Shown here: piece after piece, positions 1 through 7,398 of the stretch
Layout: each line of letters starts with the position of its first letter
How positions within the stretch are numbered: position 1 is the first letter of the stretch
Source of the DNA: Candidatus Nanopelagicales bacterium
GTDB taxonomy: Bacteria > Actinomycetota > Actinomycetes > S36-B12
Direction of reading: 5' to 3'
DNA length: 32,012 nucleotides
Assembly: GCA_017857175.1 (NCBI GenBank)
Contig: JAFMDS010000021.1
Span: 1-32,012, forward strand
The notes under the pieces: generated by a model
Databases searched by the model: none
Told to the model about the DNA's origin: nothing
The model's input: only the letters and a program-made list of their open reading frames with translations
Program-made: the position numbers and the translations under genes

Positions 1-206
1 AGCGCGGATTTGGTCGCGCCCAGTGTTGCGACCCAGATTTCAGCCAAGTCATGTTCAACCCAACCATCAAATGGGAAATGCTGAGGGAACTCTTGATAGC
101 CCTGTGCGGTGATCACGCCGTGGTGGTTGATGAGCAGGGCGGTCATGCCGGTCGTCCCGGCATCGATGGCCAGCACCTGGTCACGTGAACGCACGGAATG
201 CACCAT
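1..206 (-). CDS. glpK: Glycerol kinase-like FGGY carbohydrate kinase, 5' end only
   Basis: The reverse strand encodes about 68 residues of an FGGY-family kinase N-terminus before the window edge cuts it off. The phosphate-binding loop reads AIDAGTTGMTALL, and further on there is QEFPQHFPFDGWVEHD followed by EIW, which is the typical glycerol kinase N-terminal pattern. Glycerol kinases phosphorylate glycerol to sn-glycerol 3-phosphate in the cytoplasm. Glycerol kinase usually has Q where this protein has A in the first loop (IDQGTT), so another FGGY sugar kinase is possible. The start could be ATG at 206 or GTG at 203. The GTG lies 6 nt after a TACAGT hexamer, matching the leaderless spacing seen at other genes here. 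The gene diverges from pfkA. Confidence 0.8.
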   Translation of the reverse strand, partial: MVHSVRSRDQVLAIDAGTTGMTALLINHHGVITAQGYQEFPQHFPFDGWVEHDLAEIWVATLGATKSA

Positions 207-209
207 CAA

Positions 210-215
210 ACTGTA
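210..215 (-). promoter_or_regulatory. -10 element (TACAGT) of glpK-like gene
   Basis: TACAGT on the reverse strand lies 6 nt before a GTG start (203) and 3 nt before an ATG (206). The spacing fits leaderless transcription from the GTG. No clear -35 element is visible. Confidence 0.4.
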
Positions 216-306
216 CTTGCAGGGCTCTGGCAAACAAAGACTTTATGATGATAGCGTTTACATATCGTTTCATTCCCGTGATTGAAATCCTGTGAAAGGT
301 GTCGCA

Positions 307-1332
307 ATGCGTGTTGGTGTGTTGACCGGTGGCGGAGATTGCCCTGGATTGAATGCTGTTATTCGAGCGGTTGTTCGCCGAGGCGTACAGGAATACGGCT
401 TTGAATTCGTTGGCTTCCGTGACGGATGGAAAGGCCCCCTCGAAGGTCTTACCATGGAGCTCAACATCGAAACGGTTCGTGGAATCCTGCCGCGCGGTGG
501 CACAATTCTTGGGTCCTCGCGCACCAACCCGATCAAAGTTGATGGGGGAGTAGACAAAATCAAAAAGAACATGAGTGATCTTGGGCTTGATGCTCTCGTT
601 GCTATCGGTGGAGAAGACACTCTCGGGGTTGCCACCGCACTGACCGAAGTTGGTTTTCCCGTTGTCGGTGTGCCCAAAACTATTGATAACGACCTCAGCG
701 GCACCGATTTCACATTTGGTTTTGACACAGCGGTCACGATTGCCACCGAAGCCATGGATCGTCTGCACACCACGGCGGAGTCACACCACCGAATTTTGAT
801 ATGCGAGGTCATGGGCCGACACGCTGGATGGATCGCCCTTCATTCGGGTATGGCAGCCGGTGCCAACGTGATTTTGATCCCCGAAGTACCTTTTGACCTT
901 GATGAGGTTGTTGGCTGGGTTAATTCTCGGTTTGAAACCAATTACGCACCCATTATTTGTGTGGCTGAGGGTGCTGTGCCCAAGGATGGGGAGTTAATGT
1001 CCAAGGACGCCCCCTTGGATGCATTCGGCCACGTGCAATTGGCTGGAATCGGTGAATGGTTGGCCAAAGCGCTTGAAGAGCGAACGGGCCACGAAGCCCG
1101 CACCACAGTGCTCGGCCATGTGCAGCGTGGTGGCACCCCGACGGCATTTGATCGCGTACTTGCCACCCGTTTTGGTCTCAAGGCGATTGAATCGGTCAAA
1201 GAGGGCGCGTGGGGAACCATGGTGGGCCTTCAGGGCACTGACATTGTTCGAGTGCCCTTAAAGGTAGCGACGGGAACCCTGAAAACGGTACCTCTCGAGC
1301 GTTACCGCGAAGCCACTGCGTTCTTCGGCTGA
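307..1332 (+). CDS. pfkA: 6-phosphofructokinase, predicted pyrophosphate-dependent
   Basis: This 341-residue cytoplasmic enzyme phosphorylates fructose 6-phosphate to fructose 1,6-bisphosphate in glycolysis. The N-terminus MRVGVLTGGGDCPGLNAVIR and the substrate-site blocks PKTIDND and EVMGRHAGWIA are diagnostic of the PfkA family. Residue 104 is Asp (GGED) and residue 124 is Lys (PKTIDND). In E. coli PfkA both positions are Gly, and Asp104 with Lys124 is the established signature of pyrophosphate-using enzymes such as that of Amycolatopsis. PPi dependence is therefore predicted, and the enzyme would be reversible. ATG at 307 is preferred over the in-frame GTG at 292 because GAAAGG lies 8 nt upstream and the protein then begins exactly at the conserved N-terminus. 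aroG follows 22 nt downstream. Confidence 0.93.
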   Translation: MRVGVLTGGGDCPGLNAVIRAVVRRGVQEYGFEFVGFRDGWKGPLEGLTMELNIETVRGILPRGGTILGSSRTNPIKVDGGVDKIKKNMSDLGLDALVAIGGEDTLGVATALTEVGFPVVGVPKTIDNDLSGTDFTFGFDTAVTIATEAMDRLHTTAESHHRILICEVMGRHAGWIALHSGMAAGANVILIPEVPFDLDEVVGWVNSRFETNYAPIICVAEGAVPKDGELMSKDAPLDAFGHVQLAGIGEWLAKALEERTGHEARTTVLGHVQRGGTPTAFDRVLATRFGLKAIESVKEGAWGTMVGLQGTDIVRVPLKVATGTLKTVPLERYREATAFFG

Positions 1333-1342
1333 GCCGCACCTC

Positions 1343-1348
1343 TAACCT
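1343..1348 (+). promoter_or_regulatory. -10 element (TAACCT) of aroG
   Basis: TAACCT lies exactly 6 nt upstream of the aroG ATG at 1355, and no Shine-Dalgarno sequence is present. This fits a leaderless transcript starting at or next to the start codon, separate from pfkA read-through. Confidence 0.5.
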
Positions 1349-1354
1349 ACTCAC

Positions 1355-2701
1355 ATGCAATCACGCTCCGAAACCCCAATGGTCGTTGAATGGCCTGAGC
1401 TTTCCGCCGCTCAGCAGCCGCCGTGGCCCGATGCCGATGCCCTTGAGCGATCCGTCGCATCCCTGCGACGGATGCCTCCTTTGGTCTTCGCCGGGGAGTG
1501 CGATCAACTCACCAACCGTCTGGCTGCAGCATCTCGCGGTGAGGCTTTTGTCTTGACGGGTGGCGACTGCGCCGAAACTTTCGAGGCCAATACGGCCGAT
1601 TCAATCCGTGCCAGGCTCCAGACAGTCCTGCAGATGTCAGTGATTCTGACCTACGCCGCATCACTGCCCGTTGTCAAAATGGGGCGTCTGGCTGGTCAGT
1701 ACTTCAAACCGAGAAGCAAGACCATCGAGGTGCGCGAGGGTGTCGAGATGACCTCCTACCTGGGCGATGCGGTTAATGCCATCGAATTCGAGGCGGGTGC
1801 TCGCAGGCCCGACCCAGAGAGGCTATTGCGGGCCTACCACGCGTCAGGCTCTGCATTAAATCTCGTTCGCGCTTTCACCATGGGCGGCTTTGCGGACTTG
1901 CGTCAGGTGCACGCGTGGAATCAAGATTTTGTGCGTGACTCGGTTGCCGGTCAGCGTTATGAATTAATGGCTGCTGATATTGATCGTGCATTGGCGTTCA
2001 TGCACGCATGCGGTGCCGACCCTGAGGAATTCCAGCGGGTCGAGTTTTACGCGGCCCATGAGGCGCTTTCTATGGACTACGAACGCGCACTCACTCGAAT
2101 TGATTCCCGCACGGGTAATCCGTATGACGTGTCAGGTCACTTTCTGTGGATCGGTGAGCGCACCCGTCAACTCGATGGTGCACATGTTCACTTTGCCTCG
2201 ACAATTTCCAATCCCATTGGAATGAAAGTTGGGCCGACCGCTTCACCTGAGGACATTGTTGAGGCAGCGCGAATCCTTAACCCAAATAACATCCCTGGCA
2301 GGCTCTCGTTGATCACGAGAATGGGTGCGGGCGAGGTCAAAGACAAACTGCCCGCCATTGTCCAAAAAGTGGATGCAAGTGGAGTTCCAGTGGTGTGGGT
2401 CTGCGATCCCATGCATGGGAATACCCGTGAGGCGGCCACAGGACACAAGACCCGACTTTTTGATGATGTAATCGCTGAAGTCGAGGGTTACTTTGATGTC
2501 CATCGCAATCTTGGAACGTTCCCGGGTGGTATCCACATAGAGCTAACCGGCGACGATGTCACAGAGTGCGTGGGTGGCACGGGTGGGGTCGAAGAAAGTG
2601 ACCTGCATCAGCGTTATGAGACCGCGTGCGATCCGCGTCTCAACCGTGAGCAGAGTTTGGAGCTCGCTTTCATGGTTGCTGACATGCTTATCAAGCGGTA
2701 A
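1355..2701 (+). CDS. aroG: Class II 3-deoxy-7-phosphoheptulonate (DAHP) synthase
   Basis: This 448-residue enzyme condenses phosphoenolpyruvate with erythrose 4-phosphate, the first step of the shikimate pathway. It matches the plant/actinobacterial class II family: FVLTGGDCAETFE contains the metal-ligand cysteine (about C72), followed by KMGRLAGQYFKPRS, VGPTASPEDIVEA, WVCDPMHGNT and GGIHIELTGDDVTECVGG near the C-terminus. The length is usual for the family (about 440-465). The ATG at 1355 has no Shine-Dalgarno but has a TANNNT element 6 nt upstream; the ATG at 1379 is an alternative start. The convergent neighbour two genes on is a PknL-type kinase, and aroG-pknL proximity is known from Mycobacterium tuberculosis. 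Confidence 0.97.
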   Translation: MQSRSETPMVVEWPELSAAQQPPWPDADALERSVASLRRMPPLVFAGECDQLTNRLAAASRGEAFVLTGGDCAETFEANTADSIRARLQTVLQMSVILTYAASLPVVKMGRLAGQYFKPRSKTIEVREGVEMTSYLGDAVNAIEFEAGARRPDPERLLRAYHASGSALNLVRAFTMGGFADLRQVHAWNQDFVRDSVAGQRYELMAADIDRALAFMHACGADPEEFQRVEFYAAHEALSMDYERALTRIDSRTGNPYDVSGHFLWIGERTRQLDGAHVHFASTISNPIGMKVGPTASPEDIVEAARILNPNNIPGRLSLITRMGAGEVKDKLPAIVQKVDASGVPVVWVCDPMHGNTREAATGHKTRLFDDVIAEVEGYFDVHRNLGTFPGGIHIELTGDDVTECVGGTGGVEESDLHQRYETACDPRLNREQSLELAFMVADMLIKR

Positions 2702-2707
2702 ACGCAC

Positions 2708-3172
2708 GTGTCGGATCAATGGCGGGGCACGGCCCTTACCCCTGGCGGCCAAATCCACTTCGCGGTTCACGACCCTTCGAACTCTTTGGTGTGGGCGAGT
2801 TATCAAGATCGTGACGACAACCTAAAGTTGAGAAAAAAGTCCACACTCCACGATGCCTTCGCCCAATACACCGAAGGAAATCTCAGCGCATTCACGGGAA
2901 TTACCGTCGAACAAGACGGCACTGAATTTTCCGCCGCTGTTTATGATCGGATGCGTGAAATTCCACCGGGCAGTGTTGAGACATATGGACAACTCGCCGC
3001 GAGGGCGGGATTTCCGCGAGCTGCACGGGCCGTTGGAACGGTGTGCGCGCGCAATCAGGTGGCGTTGGTCATTCCATGTCATCGAGTTGTTTCTAGTAAT
3101 GGGCTCGGTGGCTATGGATACGGTCCCGAGATCAAACTTGAATTGCTCGCACACGAAGGTGTTGATTACTAA
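2708..3172 (+). CDS. ogt: Methylated-DNA--protein-cysteine S-methyltransferase (Ogt-like)
   Basis: This 154-residue protein resembles O6-alkylguanine-DNA alkyltransferase, a suicide repair protein that moves the alkyl group from O6-alkylguanine to its own cysteine. The active-site block IPCHRVV places the acceptor Cys near residue 124, preceded by TYGQLAARAG and RAARAVGTVCARN, the helix-turn-helix and asparagine-hinge region. LGGYGYGPEIKLELLAHEG is the usual C-terminal end. It starts with GTG 7 nt after the aroG stop, so the two are probably co-transcribed. It lacks an extra Ada-type regulatory domain. The gene converges on the kinase gene with a 24-nt gap and no obvious terminator. Confidence 0.93.
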   Translation: MSDQWRGTALTPGGQIHFAVHDPSNSLVWASYQDRDDNLKLRKKSTLHDAFAQYTEGNLSAFTGITVEQDGTEFSAAVYDRMREIPPGSVETYGQLAARAGFPRAARAVGTVCARNQVALVIPCHRVVSSNGLGGYGYGPEIKLELLAHEGVDY

Positions 3173-3196
3173 ATCGGTCCAGGGATCGTTTGAACC

Positions 3197-5068
3197 TTAG
3201 ATGATTCGGATTGTTACTACAGATCCTTTGGGTATTTCGGTGCCAGGTGCTGGTGTCTGGCTAATTACTCTATTCAACGGCGCTACCTGACCCACCTGAA
3301 CATTAGCCCTCAAGCCAAGTTTTTGAAGCGCCGCGATGGCCTTCTTGCGTGGCATATCCACCAAGTTTGGCACCGTAACAGGAGGTGGGCCTTTGGAAAC
3401 AACGACATCTACTGTTGATCCAGAGTTCACGGTAGATCCCGCCTTGGGTTTAACGGAGATAACTTTGTTCTTGTCAACACTTTCAGAGTAGGAGTCACTG
3501 CGATTAACTTCTAAACCGAGTGCCGTGAGCGTGTCATTGGCAGCTTTTATTCTTGTGCCAACAACCTTGGGCACGTTTACGGGCTTGGGTCCTTTAGAAA
3601 TAATGAGATCAACTCGAGTGTCTGGTTTGAGCTCAGAACCAATTTTTGGGTCAGTCTTGGCAACTAGTCCTTCAGGAACATTGTTATCAAATGCCTCAGT
3701 GCGTCCTCCCAGTGCCAAGTTGGCCCCGGTTATTGCCGTGGATGCAACTTCAGGGGTTTCGCCTTTGACATCGGGAACCAGATATCTCTCTGGACCTTGG
3801 GAAACCGATGCGCTAATTGTTCCATCGGGTTTAATGCCGCCACCTGGTTCTGGATCCGTGCTGACAATTACGCCGGCGGGGACCGTCTCGCTGAATATGG
3901 ATTCGCCGGTCTCGAGTCTCAATTCGGTAGCGGCGATCGTGGTTTGAGCTTGCTCGAATGTTTGTCCAATGAGGTCAGGCGCTGCAATATTTGTGCCCGG
4001 ACCCACGGCTAACCACCAGCCAGCAAAGCCTGCAATCGCGATAGCGATCACCAGACCAAGGGTGACGAGGAGGCCCTTTTTGCGAGGTTTCTTCTCTGGG
4101 AATTCACGCGGGGAAAATGACTTTCCGGTCTGTGTTGTTTGGGAGTTTCCCAGTTGAGGGTCTTCGCGTGAGACAACCAAGGTGTCCCGAACGTCAACAA
4201 ATGGTCTGGGCGGTGGCAGGCTTTTGCGGATTCGACGAACATCGGCGAGAAACTCGTGGGCAGTTTGGTATCTCAGGGCCGGATCGCGCCTCGTGGCCGA
4301 CAGCACGAGCGCATCAGCTTCACGGGGTATGTCCGTACGAATACTTGTTGGTTCTGGGACATCACTGTTGACGTGTTTGTAGGCGATTGACAGTGGGCTC
4401 TCCCCGGAATGTGGAACGGTTCCCGTGATCATTTCGAAGAGGAGAATTCCCGTTGAGTAGATATCTGAGCGAGCATCAGCGTCGCCACTTTCGACCTGTT
4501 CTGGCGCGAGGTAGGTAACTGTTCCAATAATCATGCCCGCCGTTTGGGTTGACTCACTGCTGGCGACCGCTCGGGCTAGGCCAAAGTCCGCAACTTTGAC
4601 ACGGCCGTCATCGGAGATCAGGACGTTCTCGGGTTTGATGTCACGGTGGACAAATCCCGCGCTGTGAGCAGCGTCAAGGGCTTCGATAACAGGGTCGAGG
4701 AGAACTAATGACTGCTCTAGTGTCAGTGGACCATATTCACTCAGAACATCGCGCAAAGTTCGACCCGGGATGTATTCCATGGCCAGGTAGACCTTGCCCT
4801 CTGACTCACCTTGATCGTAAACACCAACAACGTGCGGGTGAGACAGCCGCGCGGCACTGCGGGCTTCTCGTTGAAATCGGGCAACAAAACCGGGGTCGCT
4901 GGCTAGATGGGGGTGCATCACCTTGAGTGCGACCACTCGATCCAGTCTGAGGTCCGTTGCTACATAGACGGTGGCCATTCCACCGCGAGCAAGGAGTGAG
5001 GTCACCTGATACCGGTTATCGACCAACTGACCCACGAGGGAATCGGCACCGGATGCAGGGAAGTCCAT
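3197..5068 (-). CDS. pknL: PASTA-domain serine/threonine protein kinase (PknL/PknB type)
   Basis: The 623-residue membrane kinase has an N-terminal Hanks-type catalytic domain at about residues 18-285: glycine loop LARGGMATVY, Lys49 in VALKVM, HRDIKPEN with Asp143, DFG at 161-163, and an APE motif. A basic stretch and a single membrane segment (about 332-354) follow. Four tandem PASTA repeats occupy the rest (about 361-623), each with a PxVxG- or PDLIG-like start. PASTA domains bind muropeptides or lipid II in characterised relatives, so the protein likely senses the cell wall from outside and phosphorylates proteins inside. Position next to aroG, rather than pknA and penicillin-binding genes, favours the PknL branch. 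It is probably leaderless: TAGACT lies 7 nt before ATG. Confidence 0.95.
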   Translation of the reverse strand: MDFPASGADSLVGQLVDNRYQVTSLLARGGMATVYVATDLRLDRVVALKVMHPHLASDPGFVARFQREARSAARLSHPHVVGVYDQGESEGKVYLAMEYIPGRTLRDVLSEYGPLTLEQSLVLLDPVIEALDAAHSAGFVHRDIKPENVLISDDGRVKVADFGLARAVASSESTQTAGMIIGTVTYLAPEQVESGDADARSDIYSTGILLFEMITGTVPHSGESPLSIAYKHVNSDVPEPTSIRTDIPREADALVLSATRRDPALRYQTAHEFLADVRRIRKSLPPPRPFVDVRDTLVVSREDPQLGNSQTTQTGKSFSPREFPEKKPRKKGLLVTLGLVIAIAIAGFAGWWLAVGPGTNIAAPDLIGQTFEQAQTTIAATELRLETGESIFSETVPAGVIVSTDPEPGGGIKPDGTISASVSQGPERYLVPDVKGETPEVASTAITGANLALGGRTEAFDNNVPEGLVAKTDPKIGSELKPDTRVDLIISKGPKPVNVPKVVGTRIKAANDTLTALGLEVNRSDSYSESVDKNKVISVKPKAGSTVNSGSTVDVVVSKGPPPVTVPNLVDMPRKKAIAALQKLGLRANVQVGQVAPLNRVISQTPAPGTEIPKGSVVTIRII

Positions 5069-5075
5069 TCTTGAG

Positions 5076-5081
5076 AGTCTA
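5076..5081 (-). promoter_or_regulatory. -10 element (TAGACT) of pknL
   Basis: TAGACT on the reverse strand lies 7 nt upstream of the pknL ATG (5068). There is no Shine-Dalgarno in the gap, which fits a leaderless mRNA. Confidence 0.5.
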
Positions 5082-5089
5082 TGGGGAAT

Positions 5090-5677
5090 TTAAAGGGACA
5101 CCGTGTTGCCACGCCTGCCCAAAACTGTGGCTGTTGCCAAGGCGATTCGATCGGGTAGGGGACCTGAGATCAGGGGAACGGGGGAGCCGTGAACTTGTTC
5201 AAAATCTGCTCGTGAATTGGCAATTAAGTCATGCATGTGTTCCCGCATGCGGTGTCCATCGCGGAGTGGGTCGGCAACCCAGTCAAAATCAATGTCGCAC
5301 CACAAGAGAATGTCGTATCTGAGCAATAGAGCAAGGTCGAATTCTGATGGATCAGCAAAATACAGCCGCGAATACATGGGGGTTGTGATCGCGGCAGGAT
5401 CGCACACCAAGATGGCGCCCGGATTGGCCTCGGCAGCGTGGTCCTCCGCAGCAATTTGCCCGCGGAGAATTTCCACTTGGTCACCAAGTTCAGGCGTGCG
5501 ACCATGGCGCTCGCACCATTCACGCAAATACTCGGGAACAACTATCGCATTCATGCCCTGGTCATTGAGTGCGCCCGCCAAGGCGATGGCGAGTGTGGAC
5601 TTGCCTGAGCTCTCCGCACCCAGGAGGCCGATTCGCCGAACACGGGGCACTCGGCTGTGTTCATCGAGTGCACTCAT
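5090..5677 (-). CDS. NadR-type AAA ATPase / putative nicotinamide riboside kinase
   Basis: The 195-residue product has a Walker A motif near its start (GAESSGKST), followed by VPEYLREWCERHG, a segment typical of the ribosylnicotinamide kinase domain of NadR and the related AAA_28 ATPases. Aspartates in CDPAA and in LLLRYDILLWCDIDFDW resemble the Walker B and substrate regions. It lacks the nucleotidyltransferase and DNA-binding domains of full NadR, so at most it supplies the kinase step of NAD salvage. Substrate specificity cannot be read from the sequence. The ATG at 5677 is chosen over an upstream TTG (5683) because TAAACT sits 7 nt before it. The gene follows divergently from crtYc with overlapping promoters. 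Confidence 0.78.
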   Translation of the reverse strand: MSALDEHSRVPRVRRIGLLGAESSGKSTLAIALAGALNDQGMNAIVVPEYLREWCERHGRTPELGDQVEILRGQIAAEDHAAEANPGAILVCDPAAITTPMYSRLYFADPSEFDLALLLRYDILLWCDIDFDWVADPLRDGHRMREHMHDLIANSRADFEQVHGSPVPLISGPLPDRIALATATVLGRRGNTVSL

Positions 5678-5684
5678 GGACAAC

Positions 5685-5690
5685 AGTTTA
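5685..5690 (-). promoter_or_regulatory. -10 element (TAAACT) of nadR-like gene
   Basis: TAAACT on the reverse strand lies 7 nt before ATG 5677. It shares two bases with the opposite-strand TAGAGT of crtYc, giving a compact bidirectional promoter. Confidence 0.55.
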
Positions 5691-5694
5691 GAGT
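5689..5694 (+). promoter_or_regulatory. -10 element (TAGAGT) of crtYc
   Basis: TAGAGT lies 6 nt before the crtYc GTG start at 5701, consistent with leaderless transcription. It overlaps the opposite-strand TAAACT of the nadR-like gene by two bases. Confidence 0.5.
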
Positions 5695-5700
5695 CAGGGT

Positions 5701-6036
5701 GTGCAGGTGAGTCAGTTCAGTTACGTGGCGGTTCTCGCGTTCGTCATCGTCGGTTCTATCTGGCTTGAAGTAGTCCTGCGCACCCGAGTGCTCGTTCGAC
5801 CGCGGAGATTGACACTGACGATCATTCCTGTGCTTGCGCCGTTCCTTCTATGGGATGCCTATGCAATTTCCCAGGGGCATTGGTGGTTTGACGAGTCAAG
5901 AATTCTGGGACTGTATTTGCCCGGTGATATTCCAGTGGATGAACTTCTGTTCTTCATTGTGATCCCATTCGCGTCCGTGTTGACCATCGAGGCAGTGCGA
6001 AGCGTTAAAGGTTGGACTGTGGGAGATGAGAGCTGA
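5701..6036 (+). CDS. crtYc: Lycopene cyclase subunit CrtYc
   Basis: This 111-residue integral membrane protein with about three hydrophobic segments is the first half of the actinobacterial heterodimeric carotenoid cyclase. WWFDESRILGLYLPGDIPVDELLFFIVIP matches the conserved CrtYc/CarRP block, with the acidic pair in PVDELLFF expected in the active site. With CrtYd it would cyclize the psi ends of lycopene to beta, or in some relatives epsilon, rings. The type of ring and whether one or both ends are closed cannot be told from sequence. The start is GTG at 5701; GTG 5707 is an alternative. The gene overlaps or abuts crtYd, so the subunits are probably made together. Confidence 0.9.
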   Translation: MQVSQFSYVAVLAFVIVGSIWLEVVLRTRVLVRPRRLTLTIIPVLAPFLLWDAYAISQGHWWFDESRILGLYLPGDIPVDELLFFIVIPFASVLTIEAVRSVKGWTVGDES

Positions 6037-6037
6037 C

Positions 6038-6448
6038 ATGTCGTACACCACAATCGGAGTCCTTGCTGTTGTTGCCGCAGTCGTGGCCGATCTTCTGCTT
6101 TTTCGAACAAAACTCGTGACCCGCAAAGTTTTCTGGGTTTCTTACGCCATCATTGTTTTTTTCCAACTGATCACCAACGGGCTTTTCACTGGATTCCAAA
6201 TCGTGAAGTACAGCGGCGATGCCATTATTGGTTCAACATCTCCTGTTGAAACTGCTCCTCCATTTATCGGGGACGGACGCATCGCCTTTGCGCCAGCAGA
6301 GGACTTGCTCTTTGGGTTCTCTCTCGTTCTGCTATCACTGAGCCTCTGGGTGTTCTGGGGACGGCGTGGAATTGATCGCACACCCATGTCAGGCCCACCT
6401 ATCTGGAGGAAAGATTCTGCAGGGAAACAGGCTGGACAATTTGATTAG
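6038..6448 (+). CDS. crtYd: Lycopene cyclase subunit CrtYd
   Basis: The second subunit of the heterodimeric lycopene cyclase has 136 residues from this ATG (140 from ATG 6026) and about three membrane segments. Its conserved block is GDGRIAFAPAEDLLFGFSLVL, where the CrtYd family has the PxED/PxEE-type acidic motif. ATG 6038 is preferred because 6026 would leave no room between GGAG and the start; with 6026 it overlaps crtYc by 11 nt, with 6038 it starts one base after the crtYc stop. Its TAG stop overlaps the TAA stop of convergent crtB in the four bases TTAG. No elongase gene crtEb lies beside it, so C50 carotenoids are not indicated in this window. Confidence 0.88.
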   Translation: MSYTTIGVLAVVAAVVADLLLFRTKLVTRKVFWVSYAIIVFFQLITNGLFTGFQIVKYSGDAIIGSTSPVETAPPFIGDGRIAFAPAEDLLFGFSLVLLSLSLWVFWGRRGIDRTPMSGPPIWRKDSAGKQAGQFD

Positions 6449-7398
6449 GCGTCAGGGTTTATGCCTTTAACATGCCCCGGCCCGTATTTTCTGCGCGCTT
6501 TGCGCGCATGACGCCAGGCGGGAAATGCAACCCAAAAGCGAGTTCGTAAGGGGACTGAGGCCCGTTTTTTGAATACTTCAAAATCAATTTCTTCAACTCG
6601 GTTAGCGATTCCGCAATAAAGAATTCGAGCGGCATTGATGCAATCCTGCGAGGAGGGGTGCAGCATTTCAATACCGACAACCGATTGAGCGTCGAGTCTG
6701 CGCACTCGGTCGATTTGGTGTCGAAGCGCAGCTTTGATCTGTGGTGTCATGTGGCGCCTTTCAAGATCTTCACGGGTGACACCAAAGCGCGCGAGTTCAT
6801 CGAGTGGCAGATACACGCGACCACGATCAAGGTCTTCGTTGACATCCCTGATGAAGTTGGCCAACTGAAAGGCAACACCCAAGTCTTTTGCTCGCTCATA
6901 GGCTTCGGGGCTTGTCGGTTCGAGAATTGGCACCATTTGCAGGCCAATGACTGCTGCGGAACCGTAGACATATTCGTAAAGGTCATCAAATGTCGGGTAC
7001 TCGGTAACCGTGAGATCCATGGTCATGGAATGCAGAAACGCATCAAAGTGTTCAAGGGGGATATTCCAGCGCCGAACCGTGTGAACAACGGCGCGACACA
7101 CTGGGTCCTCGGAAATTCCTGCCCGGACATCGTGCATGAATTTCTCGCCCCAACTGCGCAACCATTCGGCTTTTTCAGCATCGGAGAGAGTCGAGTCCAG
7201 GTCATCGACAATTTCATCGGCATAGCGGGCAAATCCATAGAGGGCGTGCACGTATGGTCGTTTGCCGGGTGGCAAGAGAAGCGTTGCTAGGTAATAGGTC
7301 TTGCCGTGCTTGGCGTTGAGCTCACGGCAGACTTCATAGGACGCAATGAGTTCGGGGTCGGTGATCCCGGCTTGTTCATAATCCTTGCGGTGGCTCAA
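6445..7398 (-). CDS. crtB: 15-cis-phytoene synthase
   Basis: This 317-residue enzyme joins two geranylgeranyl diphosphates to phytoene, the first committed carotenoid step. Both aspartate-rich motifs are intact: ARYADEIVDD near the N-terminus and FIRDVNEDLDRGRVYLP in the middle. YYLATLLLPPGKRPYVHALY is the family's conserved opening. The TTG start at 7398 overlaps the TGA stop of crtI (TTGA), which implies translational coupling. No better ATG lies near the conserved N-terminus. It is the last gene of the crtE-crtI-crtB operon. Confidence 0.95.
   Translation of the reverse strand: MSHRKDYEQAGITDPELIASYEVCRELNAKHGKTYYLATLLLPPGKRPYVHALYGFARYADEIVDDLDSTLSDAEKAEWLRSWGEKFMHDVRAGISEDPVCRAVVHTVRRWNIPLEHFDAFLHSMTMDLTVTEYPTFDDLYEYVYGSAAVIGLQMVPILEPTSPEAYERAKDLGVAFQLANFIRDVNEDLDRGRVYLPLDELARFGVTREDLERRHMTPQIKAALRHQIDRVRRLDAQSVVGIEMLHPSSQDCINAARILYCGIANRVEEIDFEVFKKRASVPLRTRFWVAFPAWRHARKARRKYGPGHVKGINPDA

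Noticed and set aside
292-306. In-frame GTG upstream of pfkA ATG
   Set aside because: The GAAAGG ribosome-binding site overlaps this extension and the conserved N-terminus begins at 307.
181-768. Long open frame antisense to pfkA
   Set aside because: It is fully explained by the strong pfkA coding frame and has no recognisable domain.
6026-6037. ATG 6026 as start of crtYd
   Set aside because: GGAG directly abuts this ATG, leaving no spacing for a ribosome-binding site, so ATG 6038 is preferred. The choice is not certain.
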